NCBI GenBank assembly: GCA_934270345.1
Contig: CAKQPT010000005.1
Location: 1 to 64,000 of the forward strand
Source of the DNA: an uncultured Oribacterium sp.
GTDB taxonomy: Bacteria; Bacillota; Clostridia; Lachnospirales; Lachnospiraceae
Direction of reading: 5' to 3'
DNA length: 64,000 bases
The position numbers and the translations under genes were made by a program. Shown one piece after another: positions 1-8,658 of the stretch. Position 1 is the first letter of the stretch. Each line of letters starts with the position of its first letter. The notes beneath the pieces are model-generated. The model was not told where the DNA came from. It saw nothing but the letters and a program-made list of their open reading frames with translations, and made no database searches.

Positions 1-145
1 CCCCCTGTGTGCCTCGGATCGTTCTATTCTGTTGGCCACGATATAATGCCCATATACGCTCCAGAATTATTTACATGGTTTCTGACAGTATAACACAGGG
101 GCATAAAGATGAAAACCAGATTCTAAAAATTTTATAAACTGATGA

Positions 146-1033
146 TTACTCCTCCGCTCCGAAGACGCGCTCCTTCAGTTTGCGACCGGTCGGGGTGGCG
201 GCGAGGCCGCCGCCGGCGGTTTCCTTGAGGGCACTGTTCATCATGTCGCCGACGGACTGCATCGCGCCGATGCACTCGTCCGCCGGGATGTAGGCGCGGA
301 TGCCGGCGAGGACCATGTCCGCGCTGGAGAAGGCGATCATGATGCCGGAGACGTTTCGCTTGATGCATGGGATCTCGACGAGGCCGGCGACCGGGTCACA
401 CGCGAGGCCGAGCTGGTTTGCGATAGCGATGGCGAGGGCGTCCGCACACATGTCCGGGCTGCCGCCCATGAGCTCGACGAGCGCTGCAGCGGCCATGCCG
501 GAGGCACTGCCACACTCAGCCTGACAGCCGCCGGTCGCGCCGGCGATCGATGCGTTTTTCGCGATGACCATACCGAAGGCGCCTGATGTAAACATGGACA
601 TCACGATGTCGCGCTTCTCGGCTTTTCCTTCCTTATAAAGAGAGACGAGGCAGCCCGGAAGGATCCCGCAGGAGCCGGCGGTCGGACTCGCGACGATGCG
701 CCCCATAGAAGCATTGCACCCGGCCACACTGAGCGCCCGCGCCATCGCACCGGTCATGAAGCTGCCGGAAAGGCCGCCACCGGTGCGCTTCGCGTAGTCG
801 AACATGTGGTAGCCCTCGCCGCCGGTGAGGCCGGACATCGAGACCTGGTCCTTCGCAGAGCCGGACTCCACTGCCTCGCACATGACGTCGAAGCTCCGCT
901 CCATCCGTGCGTAGAGGGTCTCTGGATCGGCTTCAGCCGCGGTGGCCTGATCTGCCAGCACGATCTCGGATATTTTCATCTTCTGCTTCTTCGCCGCCTC
1001 GATGAGCTCGGCGATGGAATCGTATTTCAGCAT
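146..1033 (-). CDS. sdaAA: L-serine dehydratase, iron-sulfur type, alpha subunit
   Basis: Deaminates L-serine to pyruvate and ammonia in the cytosol, using an oxygen-sensitive 4Fe-4S cluster as Lewis acid. The 295-residue length is normal for the alpha subunit of the two-subunit Firmicutes enzyme. Conserved stretches are visible: a TAGSCGILPGC loop near residue 120, GGCQAECGSASGMAAA near 170 and ACDPVAGLVEIPC near 215, whose cysteines are the expected cluster ligands. AAAGGAGAAG lies 6 bases before the ATG. It follows the beta-subunit gene on the same strand after about 140 bases that contain a hairpin, so the pair is probably one operon with possible internal attenuation. Confidence 0.95.
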   Translation of the reverse strand: MLKYDSIAELIEAAKKQKMKISEIVLADQATAAEADPETLYARMERSFDVMCEAVESGSAKDQVSMSGLTGGEGYHMFDYAKRTGGGLSGSFMTGAMARALSVAGCNASMGRIVASPTAGSCGILPGCLVSLYKEGKAEKRDIVMSMFTSGAFGMVIAKNASIAGATGGCQAECGSASGMAAAALVELMGGSPDMCADALAIAIANQLGLACDPVAGLVEIPCIKRNVSGIMIAFSSADMVLAGIRAYIPADECIGAMQSVGDMMNSALKETAGGGLAATPTGRKLKERVFGAEE

Positions 1034-1121
1034 GGGAATCTTCTCCTTTAATTATGGTGATGCTACGGATTGCTCCGCTTCTTCGAAGCTACCGCACTCC
1101 TGCCGGCATTCGGATTTCGCT

Positions 1122-1146
1122 GATTTTTCTACAGAACAGAAAAATC
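1122..1146 (-). terminator. Hairpin between sdaAB and sdaAA
   Basis: Nine-base inverted repeat (GATTTTTCT / AGAAAAATC) with a 7-base loop in the sdaAB-sdaAA spacer. The stem is AT-rich and lacks a clear U-tract, so it may be an attenuator or RNA processing site rather than a full terminator. Confidence 0.35.
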
Positions 1147-1171
1147 TCTGCATCCTCATGTCGGGCACCTT

Positions 1172-1840
1172 TCAGATCTTGTGGATCAATAAGCAGTTCA
1201 GCACATCCGGGGTCTGGCGGATGTCGGCGGTGATCTTCTCCGGCGGCACGGAGTCGGCCTCGATGGTCATCAGAGCCTCGCCGCCCTTCTCGCGCCGGCT
1301 CAGCTGGAAGGCGCCGATGTTGATGTCGCTGTACATGAGATGCATGAGGTTCGTGACGTTCGCGATGACCCCCGGCACGTCACGGTGCAGAACGAGGATG
1401 GTTTCCTTGTCACCCGAGAACTTCACTTCCATACCGTTGATGATGTCGATGCGAATGTTTCCGCCGCCGACGCTGGCACCCTGCATGAAGCCGCTGCGGC
1501 CGTCCGGCAGATAGTAGGTGATGCGCGCGGTATTCGGATGGGCGTTCGGGATGTCCTGGTGGATGAAGTTAATCTCGATGCCCTCTTCCTTTGCGATGTC
1601 GAGCGCGTCACGGATGCGGGTATCGTCCGTCTCGAAGCCCATGATCCCACCCACGATGGCGCGGTCCGTACCGTGGCCGCGGCCCGTACGTGAAAAGGAA
1701 CCGGACAGGATGATGTCACAGCGGGATGGCGTCCGTCCATCCATCAGCTTATTGGCCACACGCCCGAGACGACACGCACCCGCCGTGTGCGAACTCGACG
1801 GACCGATCATCACCGGTCCGATAATATCGAAAACGTCCAT
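1172..1840 (-). CDS. sdaAB: L-serine dehydratase, iron-sulfur type, beta subunit
   Basis: Beta subunit of serine dehydratase. It begins MDVFDIIGPVMIGPSSSHTA, the family N-terminal signature that contributes to the serine-binding site, and ends in an ACT-like regulatory region (from about residue 145: ETILVLHRDVPGVIANV). An upstream in-frame ATG at 1915 would add 25 residues with no family similarity. The start at 1840 is preferred because AAAGGAGAG precedes it and the resulting 222 residues match the usual length. First gene of the sdaAB-sdaAA pair, with a LysR gene divergent upstream. Confidence 0.93.
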   Translation of the reverse strand: MDVFDIIGPVMIGPSSSHTAGACRLGRVANKLMDGRTPSRCDIILSGSFSRTGRGHGTDRAIVGGIMGFETDDTRIRDALDIAKEEGIEINFIHQDIPNAHPNTARITYYLPDGRSGFMQGASVGGGNIRIDIINGMEVKFSGDKETILVLHRDVPGVIANVTNLMHLMYSDINIGAFQLSRREKGGEALMTIEADSVPPEKITADIRQTPDVLNCLLIHKI

Positions 1841-2165
1841 AACTTCACTGCTCTCCTTTGATTCTGAAATCGTATCGGACAGCGGAAACTGCCAGAAGCC
1901 GGACCGGACATACATGCCTGCTCTGACCTCTGACAGCTCCCCTTGCTATCTTCTATATATAAATCATTTTAATAGCAATCACGTTGCATAACAAGCTGCA
2001 AAAGCGCAAAAAGTCACGAAATCGCGTATATGCTCTTTATTTTACCGATAAAATAAATTTATATTTCGCTTGTTTCAGAGCGCCGGCTCACATATAATAA
2101 ACAGAGACTTTTCAGCCAAGGGAGCCCCGGAGGACCGGCAACAGAAGCCATACGGAGAGTTCGTG

Positions 2166-2301
2166 TAAAATCAAGCCAGGTTCCCTTAGCGGCACTTGGT
2201 ACATTTTTCCTTAGCACCCTCTGCAACGCCGAGTTTTCATAAAGAAAACTCAGCGATTGCAGAGGGCCTAGTGCCGCTTAGGGGTCCTGGCTTAGATTTT
2301 A
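2166..2301 (+). repeat. 136-nt nested inverted repeat in the LysR leader / sdaAB upstream region
   Basis: The whole stretch folds on itself. Outer arms TAAAATCAAGCCAGG (2166-2180) pair with CCTGGCTTAGATTTTA (2286-2301) with one bulge. Next pair TTAGCGGCACT and AGTGCCGCTTAGG, then CCCTCTGCAA and TTGCAGAGGG, then GAGTTTTC and GAAAACTC around the apical ATAAA. Terminal inverted repeats of about 31 bp without an ORF look like a MITE. The alternative is a structured leader of the LysR mRNA. The rest of 1916-2375 shows only AT-rich promoter-like sequence. Confidence 0.75.
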
Positions 2302-2375
2302 CCGATCTCGGAGTACTGTGCTTCTGTTGCCGATCCTCCGGGTCTCTCACTAACCAGCTCAGAAAGGATCCCTTT

Positions 2376-3278
2376 ATGGAAATTCGTCAGTTGACTTCTT
2401 TTGTAAAAATCGTAGAGATGCAGAGCTTTTCGAAGGCGGCGGAGGCACTCGGCTATACGCAGGCGGCGGTGACGATCCAGATCCGCCAGCTGGAGCAGGA
2501 GTTCAACACGCGTTTCTTCGATCGTGTCGGCCGTCGCGTCGTACTGACGCCACCGGGACGTGAGTTCCTGCAGTATGCCAATGAAATCCTCCGGCGCGTA
2601 GATGACGTCCATACAGCGCTCGGCAACTCGAAGATGCAGGAGCACAAGCTGCGCATCGGCTCGCTCGAGTCGCTGCTGACCTATAAGATCCCGAACGTCG
2701 TCCGCTACTTCTATCAGGAGCACCCGGAGATCTCGCTGGAGATCAAAACCGGCTCGCCGAAGGAACTCACCGATATGCTCGAGCATAACCTCGTGGATGT
2801 GGTCTATTTCCTGGATCGTCGTGTCTACGACAAGAACTGGGTGAAGATTCTGGAGGAACCGGAGCCGATCATCTTCGTGGCGAGCGCCGAGATGGCGATC
2901 CCGGGCGAGAAGCGCATCGGTTCAGTATCTCATGTGCGCCTCGCGGACCTCGTCGATCTCCGCTTCTTCCTCACAGAGAAGGACGCGAACTACCGCTATG
3001 CGTTGGAGCAGCACCTCGCGGCGGAGCGCATGCAGATCCATCCTTTCTTCGAAACCGGAAACACCGAGGTCCTGATCCGCCTCGTGAAGGAGAACCAGGG
3101 CATCTCCTTCCTGCCGGCGTTCTCCGTGCAGGACTCCATCGAGCGCGGGGAGCTGCGCGAGATCAAGGTCGACGACTTCGACATGACGATGTACCGGCAG
3201 ATCTTCTTCCATAAGGATAAGTGGGTCACCGACGAGATGCAGGCGTTTGAGAAGCTCGTGCGGCAGGGGCTGCTATAA
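2376..3278 (+). CDS. LysR-family transcriptional regulator
   Basis: A 300-residue LysR regulator. The N-terminal winged helix-turn-helix is clear (residues 1-60: FSKAAEALGYTQAAVTIQIR), followed by the two-lobed effector-binding domain from about residue 90. The ORF is open upstream to 2196, but that part runs through a large inverted repeat; AGAAAGGAT in front of the ATG at 2376 marks the start. It is transcribed divergently from sdaAB, so by LysR convention it may control serine dehydratase; this is inference from position only. The effector cannot be read from sequence. Confidence 0.88.
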   Translation: MEIRQLTSFVKIVEMQSFSKAAEALGYTQAAVTIQIRQLEQEFNTRFFDRVGRRVVLTPPGREFLQYANEILRRVDDVHTALGNSKMQEHKLRIGSLESLLTYKIPNVVRYFYQEHPEISLEIKTGSPKELTDMLEHNLVDVVYFLDRRVYDKNWVKILEEPEPIIFVASAEMAIPGEKRIGSVSHVRLADLVDLRFFLTEKDANYRYALEQHLAAERMQIHPFFETGNTEVLIRLVKENQGISFLPAFSVQDSIERGELREIKVDDFDMTMYRQIFFHKDKWVTDEMQAFEKLVRQGLL

Positions 3279-3279
3279 C

Positions 3280-3311
3280 AGAAAATGAGGCCCTCCTGGG
3301 CCTCATTTTCT
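3280..3311 (+). terminator. Bidirectional terminator after LysR gene
   Basis: Perfect 14-bp stem (AGAAAATGAGGCCC and its complement) with TCCT loop starting 2 bases after the LysR stop. A second perfect 10-bp hairpin (AAGCAGTGCC) follows at 3323-3346. Both can work on either strand between convergent genes. Confidence 0.85.
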
Positions 3312-3415
3312 ATCATACAAAGAAGCAGTGCCTTCCGGCACTGCTTTGAATACGTTCGCCACTGAGGCATCACGGGGATCCCCCGCGCCCTACGGGCGGC
3401 ACTCCCCCGTGATAT

Positions 3416-4519
3416 TCACTGACACATCTGGTAGGTGTTCCACGCGAGTTTGCGGGTGGTCGGGTTTTCGCTGACGCCGTCGCAGTTGTAGAGGCCGAAG
3501 GCGTAGCCCTGGGCGAGTTCGGCCGGGGCGTCGACGAGGCGGCTCAGGAGGAAGGCTTCGACGTACGGGTTCGCCTGGGCGAGCTGCCATGCCTGCTGGA
3601 TGGCGACGGCCTGGGCGGCTTCGCCGCCGGCGGAGGCGGAATTAAAGCCCTCTTCGGACAGAATCAGATGACGGACCGCGCCACTCGGACTCAGCATTGG
3701 CGCCTGCTGCATGTAATCGGTCAGCACGTGCAGGTTCTTCATGTTGATGATCGCGCTGTTCGGCGAGTCGGTCGCGTGCGGGGAGGCGTTCAGGAAGTCC
3801 GGATTCAGGAGCCCCTCCGGGTACGGATGCCAGGCGATGCCGTAGTCGGTGTCGCTGAGGTAGGTGTTCAGGAGCTCGAGCAGGGTCTTCGAGGTCATGG
3901 TCGTGCCACCCTGCTGCGTCCAGTTGTAGTCGAACGGGATGAAGACGCGCGCGTCCGGGTTCTGGGCCTTGATCGCGTTGTAGAAGATGCGGAAGCCGTC
4001 GGCGTAGGCCTTCACGTAGGTGTTCGTGTCGACCGCACCGAGGTAGTTCCAGACCGTGTTGTTGATTTCGTTGCCGATGACCCAGTTCGAAACGCGGTTA
4101 CGGTAACGGCTCGCGAGCTGCTCCGCCACCTGCTGCGTGCGCGCGATGCCCTCCGGCGTCAGGGTGTTGAACTGATAGAGGTTCGCCGTAGGAGTCAGGG
4201 TCGGGCAGATCGGATCGCCCGCCTGGAAATCATTCATGACGCCCATCGTGATGGTGAGGTCGGCCGCGTCGAACTGGTCGATCATCGCATCGAACGCGCG
4301 CATCTGCTGCTCGTCCTTCAGGAAGCTCGCGTTGAACTGGAAGGTCACCTGCTTACAGCCGAGCTGCTGGATGTCGGAGACCATGTCGACGTGCGAGGAG
4401 CAGATACCCTTCTTCGACTCCGGCGTGTTGTAGAAGGCCAATGCCGGCGTGCTCGACGCAAGTACCAGCGCGCCCGTGAGCATGGCTGCGGTCAGTTTCT
4501 TAAAGTGAAATGATTTCAT
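3416..4519 (-). CDS. Secreted TIM-barrel glycoside hydrolase-like protein
   Basis: 367 residues with a classic signal peptide: KK, hydrophobic core, cleavage near ALA-FY at residue 29. The mature part resembles clan GH-A barrels such as DUF5722-type proteins. NWVIGNEINN (about residue 148) would hold the acid/base Glu, and ILSEEGFNS (about residue 290) the nucleophile Glu. Acts outside the cell; the substrate is unknown. Monocistronic: an ABC-F terminator lies upstream and the LysR terminators downstream. The family name is an inference from the two Glu motifs and their spacing. Confidence 0.6.
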   Translation of the reverse strand: MKSFHFKKLTAAMLTGALVLASSTPALAFYNTPESKKGICSSHVDMVSDIQQLGCKQVTFQFNASFLKDEQQMRAFDAMIDQFDAADLTITMGVMNDFQAGDPICPTLTPTANLYQFNTLTPEGIARTQQVAEQLASRYRNRVSNWVIGNEINNTVWNYLGAVDTNTYVKAYADGFRIFYNAIKAQNPDARVFIPFDYNWTQQGGTTMTSKTLLELLNTYLSDTDYGIAWHPYPEGLLNPDFLNASPHATDSPNSAIINMKNLHVLTDYMQQAPMLSPSGAVRHLILSEEGFNSASAGGEAAQAVAIQQAWQLAQANPYVEAFLLSRLVDAPAELAQGYAFGLYNCDGVSENPTTRKLAWNTYQMCQ

Positions 4520-4563
4520 ATGTGCCCCCCCTTCTATAATATACTTTTAGTATACAAAAAAAC

Positions 4564-4586
4564 CGCTACGCAGTGAATGCGTAGCG
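4564..4586 (-). other. Hairpin upstream of the secreted hydrolase gene
   Basis: CGCTACGCA and TGCGTAGCG form a perfect 9-bp stem with a 5-base loop, 45 bases before the start of the secreted hydrolase gene. It may be the tail of the neighbouring terminator region or an operator. Confidence 0.35.
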
Positions 4587-4604
4587 CTTCCGAAATTTTT
4601 AAAA

Positions 4605-4652
4605 AGAGAGAGCCATCCCGCGGCAGGCTTGCCTGTCACGGGATGGCTCTCT
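4605..4652 (-). terminator. Rho-independent terminator of the ABC-F gene
   Basis: AGAGAGCCATCCCG pairs perfectly with CGGGATGGCTCTCT. The inner GGCAGG/CCTG pairs extend the stem, and it is followed on the minus strand by CTTTTTAAAAAT. It lies 45 bases after the ABC-F stop. Confidence 0.85.
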
Positions 4653-4697
4653 GATTTCTGCTTTGTGATTTGTGCTGTCTGTTCGGATGCTCGTCGC

Positions 4698-6335
4698 TTA
4701 GTTGTCGCTTGCGTCGGATCCGGACAGGGTGAAGACGAATCTCTTCTTGATGTCCTCGTCGGATGCGAGGTACTCGTCGTAGGTGGTCATCTTGTCGATG
4801 AGCTTGCCGTCGATGATCTCGAAGATACGGTTCGCCGTGGTCTCTACGACCTGGTGGTCACGGGATGCGAAGATGATGACACCCGGGTAGCTCTTGAGTC
4901 CGTCGTTCAGTGCAGAGATGGACTCCATGTCGAGGTGGTCGGTCGGCTCGTCGAGGATGATGACATTGGAACCGGAAATCATCATCTTACTGAGCATGCA
5001 GCGCACGCGCTCACCTCCGGAGAGGACATTGACCTTCTTCAGACCATCGTCACCCTTGAAGAGCATACGGCCGAGGTAGCCGCGGACGAACTGGGTATCC
5101 TTATCCGGGCTGTACTGGGTCAGCCACTCGACGATGGTGTCCTCGGATGCGAACTCCTTCGTGTTGTCCTTCGGGAAGTAGGACTGGCTGGTGGTTACGC
5201 CCCACTTGTAGTCACCGCTGTCCGGCTCCATCTCGCCGGAGATGATCTGCATGAGGGTGGTCTTCGCGAGCTCGTTCGGGCCGACCAGCGCGATCTTATC
5301 GGTACGGTTCACGATGAAGGAGATGTCATCGAGTACCTTTACGCCGTTGATGGTCTTCGAGAGGTTCTTCACCTCGAGGACATCGTTACCGATCTCACGG
5401 TTCGGCTTAAATACGATGTATGGATACTGACGAGAGGACGGCTTGATGTTGTCGAGCTCGATCTTCTCGAGGGCACGCTTACGGGAGGTCGCCTGCTTTG
5501 ATTTGGAAGCATTGGCCGAGAAACGCTGGATGAACTCCTGCAGCTCCTTGATCTTCTCCTCCTTCTTGCGGTTCGCTTCCTTCTGCTGACGCACGATGAG
5601 CTGGGAGGACTCGAACCAGAAGTCGTAGTTTCCGGCGAAGAGGGTGATCTTACCGTAGTCGATGTCCGCGATGTTCGTGCAGACCTTGTTCAGGAAGTAA
5701 CGGTCATGGGATACGACGATAACGGTGTTCTCGAAGTTGATGAGGAACTCCTCGAGCCACTCGATGGAGTTCAGGTCGAGGTGGTTGGTCGGCTCGTCAA
5801 GGAGCAGGATGTCCGGATTACCGAACAGTGCCTTCGCGAGGAGAACCTTGACCTTCTCGGAACCCTTCAGCTCGTTCATCTGCTTGTAGTGGAGCTCAGT
5901 GCCGATCCCTAAGCCGTTCAGCATCGTCTCGGCGTCGGCTTCTGCATTCCAGCCGTCCATCGCAGCGAACTCGGCCTCGAGATCCGCGGCACGGAGGCCA
6001 TCCTCGTCGGTGAAATCAGCCTTCGCGTAGATGGCGTCCTTCTCCTTCATGATGTCATACAGGCGCTTGTTGCCCATGATGACGGTGTCGATGACGGAGT
6101 AGTCATCGTACTTGAACTGATCCTGCTCGAGTACGCTGAGACGCTGACCAGGGGTCATGGTGATCTCACCGCTGGTCGGCTCGAGAACGCCGCTCAGGAT
6201 CTTCAGGAAGGTCGACTTACCGGCACCGTTGGCACCGATGATGCCATAACAGTTGCCCTCGGTGAACTTGATATTAACGTCTTCAAACAGTGCCTTCTTA
6301 CCTACACGGAAGGTAATGTTATTTGCTGCAATCAT
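4698..6335 (-). CDS. ABC-F family ATPase (YbiT-like)
   Basis: 545-residue soluble protein with two ABC ATPase domains and no membrane segments, joined by a charged linker (about 250-300). This is the layout of ABC-F proteins that act on the ribosome. Domain 1 has Walker A GANGAGKST, signature LKGSEKVKVLLAKA and Walker B LLLDEPTNHLD. Domain 2 has LSGGERVRCMLSK and IILDEPTDHLD. Its Walker A reads GPNELAKTT, without the usual second glycine, a variant I associate with this subfamily. Nothing nearby indicates antibiotic resistance, so a housekeeping translation role is the better guess. Confidence 0.88.
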   Translation of the reverse strand: MIAANNITFRVGKKALFEDVNIKFTEGNCYGIIGANGAGKSTFLKILSGVLEPTSGEITMTPGQRLSVLEQDQFKYDDYSVIDTVIMGNKRLYDIMKEKDAIYAKADFTDEDGLRAADLEAEFAAMDGWNAEADAETMLNGLGIGTELHYKQMNELKGSEKVKVLLAKALFGNPDILLLDEPTNHLDLNSIEWLEEFLINFENTVIVVSHDRYFLNKVCTNIADIDYGKITLFAGNYDFWFESSQLIVRQQKEANRKKEEKIKELQEFIQRFSANASKSKQATSRKRALEKIELDNIKPSSRQYPYIVFKPNREIGNDVLEVKNLSKTINGVKVLDDISFIVNRTDKIALVGPNELAKTTLMQIISGEMEPDSGDYKWGVTTSQSYFPKDNTKEFASEDTIVEWLTQYSPDKDTQFVRGYLGRMLFKGDDGLKKVNVLSGGERVRCMLSKMMISGSNVIILDEPTDHLDMESISALNDGLKSYPGVIIFASRDHQVVETTANRIFEIIDGKLIDKMTTYDEYLASDEDIKKRFVFTLSGSDASDN

Positions 6336-6609
6336 GTGGCTGCTCCTTTTCTTAAATTAAATATAGAACGAACTGCGTCTGCACATCGAAGCAGACCCGG
6401 GTCTGTTCTGCACGTCGTGAACTCTGCAGAGCGGACATAAAGCGGATCCATCGATGCAGGAAACCGAAATCATCGCTCGCGTAAAAAATAAGAGTGGCTC
6501 GGGAAGCCGCTCTCAACTGTCATTAACCTCGAGCATTATAGCCGAGAACCCGCATAAAAGCAATAGATTTGCGGAAAACCGGGGGCGCGAAAGGCTTCCT
6601 TACAAAAGC
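6336..6609. other. Gene-free spacer upstream of the ABC-F gene
   Basis: No supported gene. It holds the ABC-F promoter region (AAAAGGAGCAG RBS at 6338-6350) and imperfect GC-rich hairpins such as AGTGGCT / AGCCGCT near 6491-6511. Short ORFs here have no coding features. Confidence 0.5.
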
Positions 6610-6637
6610 AGCCCCCGGTGCGGATGCACCGGGGGCT
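6610..6637 (-). terminator. Terminator of the nucleoside ABC operon
   Basis: Perfect 12-bp GC-rich stem AGCCCCCGGTGC with a 4-base loop, followed on the minus strand by CTTTTG, 12 bases after the last permease gene. Confidence 0.85.
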
Positions 6638-6649
6638 GGAAATAACATA

Positions 6650-7591
6650 TTACTTCGACCGTACAAACGGCTTGCCGTTTGCCGCCGGTACGTGGCCGGC
6701 GCCGACGAAGAAGATGAGGGTCAGCAGGGTCACGATGTACGGGATCATGCTGAGGAGATTCGGGCTGATGAGGTTCGAGCCGCCGAGGAGCGACTTGACG
6801 CCGTTACAGAATCCGAAGAGGAGGCAGCCGACGAAGGCGCCGCCCGGGGAGAACTTACCGAAGATGACGGCTGCGATCGCGATGAAGCCCTGGCCGACGA
6901 TGACCGCCGGACGGAACTGCGATACGGTTGCGAGGGTGACGAACGCGCCACCGAGGCCCGACAGGAAACCGGACAGGATCACGCAGATGTAGCGAACTAC
7001 ATAGACATTGATACCGAGGGTCTCACATGCCTCCGGATGCTCGCCCGCCGCACGCAGACGCATGCCGAAGCGGGTCTTGTAGAACACAAACCAGATGACC
7101 GCCACCAGCAGGAAGCTGAGGTACGCCACCGAGTAGGTGGAGATGACATTGTACTGAAAGGAACCGGCCGGGAAGATGGACACGCCCTTTTCGTTCGTAA
7201 ACATCTTCGGCAGCTTCGCCAGCATATCGAGCGCCGGTGAATCCGAGGAGTTCTCGAAGATCGCCTTGCAGAGGAAGATCGCGAAGCCCGGTCCGATGAA
7301 GTTGATCGCGGTTCCGGCGATCGTCTGGTCCGCATGCAGACTCACGCAGACCACCGCGTGGATCAGGCCGAGCGCGGCACCCGCGAGACCACCCGCGAAG
7401 AAACCGATCCAGCCGTTGCCCGTGAAGTACGCGACCGCCGCCCCCACGAACGCGCCGAGGGTCATCATACCCTCGATGCCAATGTTTACGACGCCAGAGC
7501 GCTCACTGAAGCAGGAGCCTAAGGCTGCGAGCAGCAGTGGTGGCGTCGAGATCAGCATTGCATTGATTAAAAGTCCTAAATTCGTAAGCAT
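6650..7591 (-). CDS. Nucleoside ABC transporter permease (NupQ/YufQ type)
   Basis: 313-residue inner-membrane permease of the BPD_transp_2 family with about eight hydrophobic segments. The stretch VVNIGIEGMMTLGAFVGAA near residue 35 is typical of the second permease of BMP-type purine nucleoside importers, and LRAAGEHPEACETLGI near 195 is the cytoplasmic loop contacting the ATPase. Its ATG overlaps the stop of the preceding permease gene by one base (TAATG), so the two are translationally coupled. Last gene of the operon, followed by a strong terminator. Confidence 0.88.
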   Translation of the reverse strand: MLTNLGLLINAMLISTPPLLLAALGSCFSERSGVVNIGIEGMMTLGAFVGAAVAYFTGNGWIGFFAGGLAGAALGLIHAVVCVSLHADQTIAGTAINFIGPGFAIFLCKAIFENSSDSPALDMLAKLPKMFTNEKGVSIFPAGSFQYNVISTYSVAYLSFLLVAVIWFVFYKTRFGMRLRAAGEHPEACETLGINVYVVRYICVILSGFLSGLGGAFVTLATVSQFRPAVIVGQGFIAIAAVIFGKFSPGGAFVGCLLFGFCNGVKSLLGGSNLISPNLLSMIPYIVTLLTLIFFVGAGHVPAANGKPFVRSK

Positions 7592-8658
7592 TACTTCGCC
7601 GCCTCCTTCTTCGTGGTCATCTTCGTGAGGATCGACTTAAATACCGGTGCGATCGCGATGAAGATAATAACGGTACCCATGATGATGTTGACGACCTCAT
7701 TCGGCACCTGGATTACGGTCAGCTTGTTTCCACCATACTTCATCGCGCCGTAGAACCAGCCGGCGAAGATACAGCCGATCGGATTCGTGGCACCGATGAG
7801 GGCGACGGTGATACCCTGGAAGCCGTAGGATTCCTGGGCTGCAAACTGCGGGATACGCTGGCTCATGCCGAGGAGCTGTACCGCTCCACCGAGACCCGAC
7901 AGGAGACCGGAGATCGACATCGATGCGAGGAATACGCGGTTCGAGCTGATGCCGGCATACTCTGCGGCCGTTCTCGAAAAACCGACGGCACGCAGCTGAT
8001 AGCCGAAGGTGGTCTTCGTCATGACGAACCAGAGAATGATCGCGGCGACGATGGCCATCACGATGCCCCAGTGGACGTCGGAGCAGCCGGTAAGCTTCGC
8101 CACCGCCGTCGGCATCTTGATCGACGCACTCGCGAGGATGTTTTTCGATGCCTCCGCGCCCTGATCCGTATGAATCGTCTTCAGGTTCACGACGAAGTTC
8201 GAAAGATAGAACGCGATCCAGTTAAACATAATATAGGAAAGGACCTCGTTGATGCCCTTCTTTACCTTCAGCACACCGACGATGGCACCCCAGAGCGCAC
8301 CAGCGAGGGCCGCTGCCAGGAGACATACGATCGCGTGGATCACCGGCGGCAGCGGACAGAGGATACCGATCACCGCGGCGGCCAGGGAGCCGACCACGTA
8401 CTGGCCCTCGGCACCGATGTTGAAGACACCGGTACGGAAGGAGAACGCCACCGAAAGTCCGGTGAAGATCAGCGGTGCTGCATAGACGATACTGTAGGTG
8501 AAAAACTTCGGCTTACTGAAAACACCGTTGAAAAGCTTCGCGTAGGCCTCACCCGGATTGACACCGATCGCCACGAGGAGGATCGCACCCACGATGAAGC
8601 CGATCACAATCGCGATCAGGGTGTACAGCAGGGAGCTGTCTAATATTTTCTTTTTCAT
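7591..8658 (-). CDS. Nucleoside ABC transporter permease (NupP/YufP type)
   Basis: 355-residue first permease of the importer, with N-terminal membrane anchor and about ten hydrophobic segments. TGVFNIGAEGQYVVGSLAA near residue 82 and YQLRAVGFSRTAAEYAGI near 225 (coupling loop) are family signatures. It overlaps the ATPase gene by ATGA and the next permease by TAATG, so all three should be made in fixed ratio. Together they form the membrane part of an importer for purine nucleosides or related BMP ligands. Confidence 0.88.
   Translation of the reverse strand: MKKKILDSSLLYTLIAIVIGFIVGAILLVAIGVNPGEAYAKLFNGVFSKPKFFTYSIVYAAPLIFTGLSVAFSFRTGVFNIGAEGQYVVGSLAAAVIGILCPLPPVIHAIVCLLAAALAGALWGAIVGVLKVKKGINEVLSYIMFNWIAFYLSNFVVNLKTIHTDQGAEASKNILASASIKMPTAVAKLTGCSDVHWGIVMAIVAAIILWFVMTKTTFGYQLRAVGFSRTAAEYAGISSNRVFLASMSISGLLSGLGGAVQLLGMSQRIPQFAAQESYGFQGITVALIGATNPIGCIFAGWFYGAMKYGGNKLTVIQVPNEVVNIIMGTVIIFIAIAPVFKSILTKMTTKKEAAK

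Noticed and set aside
2..101. CCCCTGTGT / ACACAGGGG inverted repeat near the window start
   Set aside because: Arms are 80 bases apart and only 9 bp; too weak to call a structure or attachment site.
2196..2375. N-terminal extension of the LysR protein (60 codons)
   Set aside because: It runs through the large inverted repeat, and a good RBS with the canonical LysR start lies at 2376.
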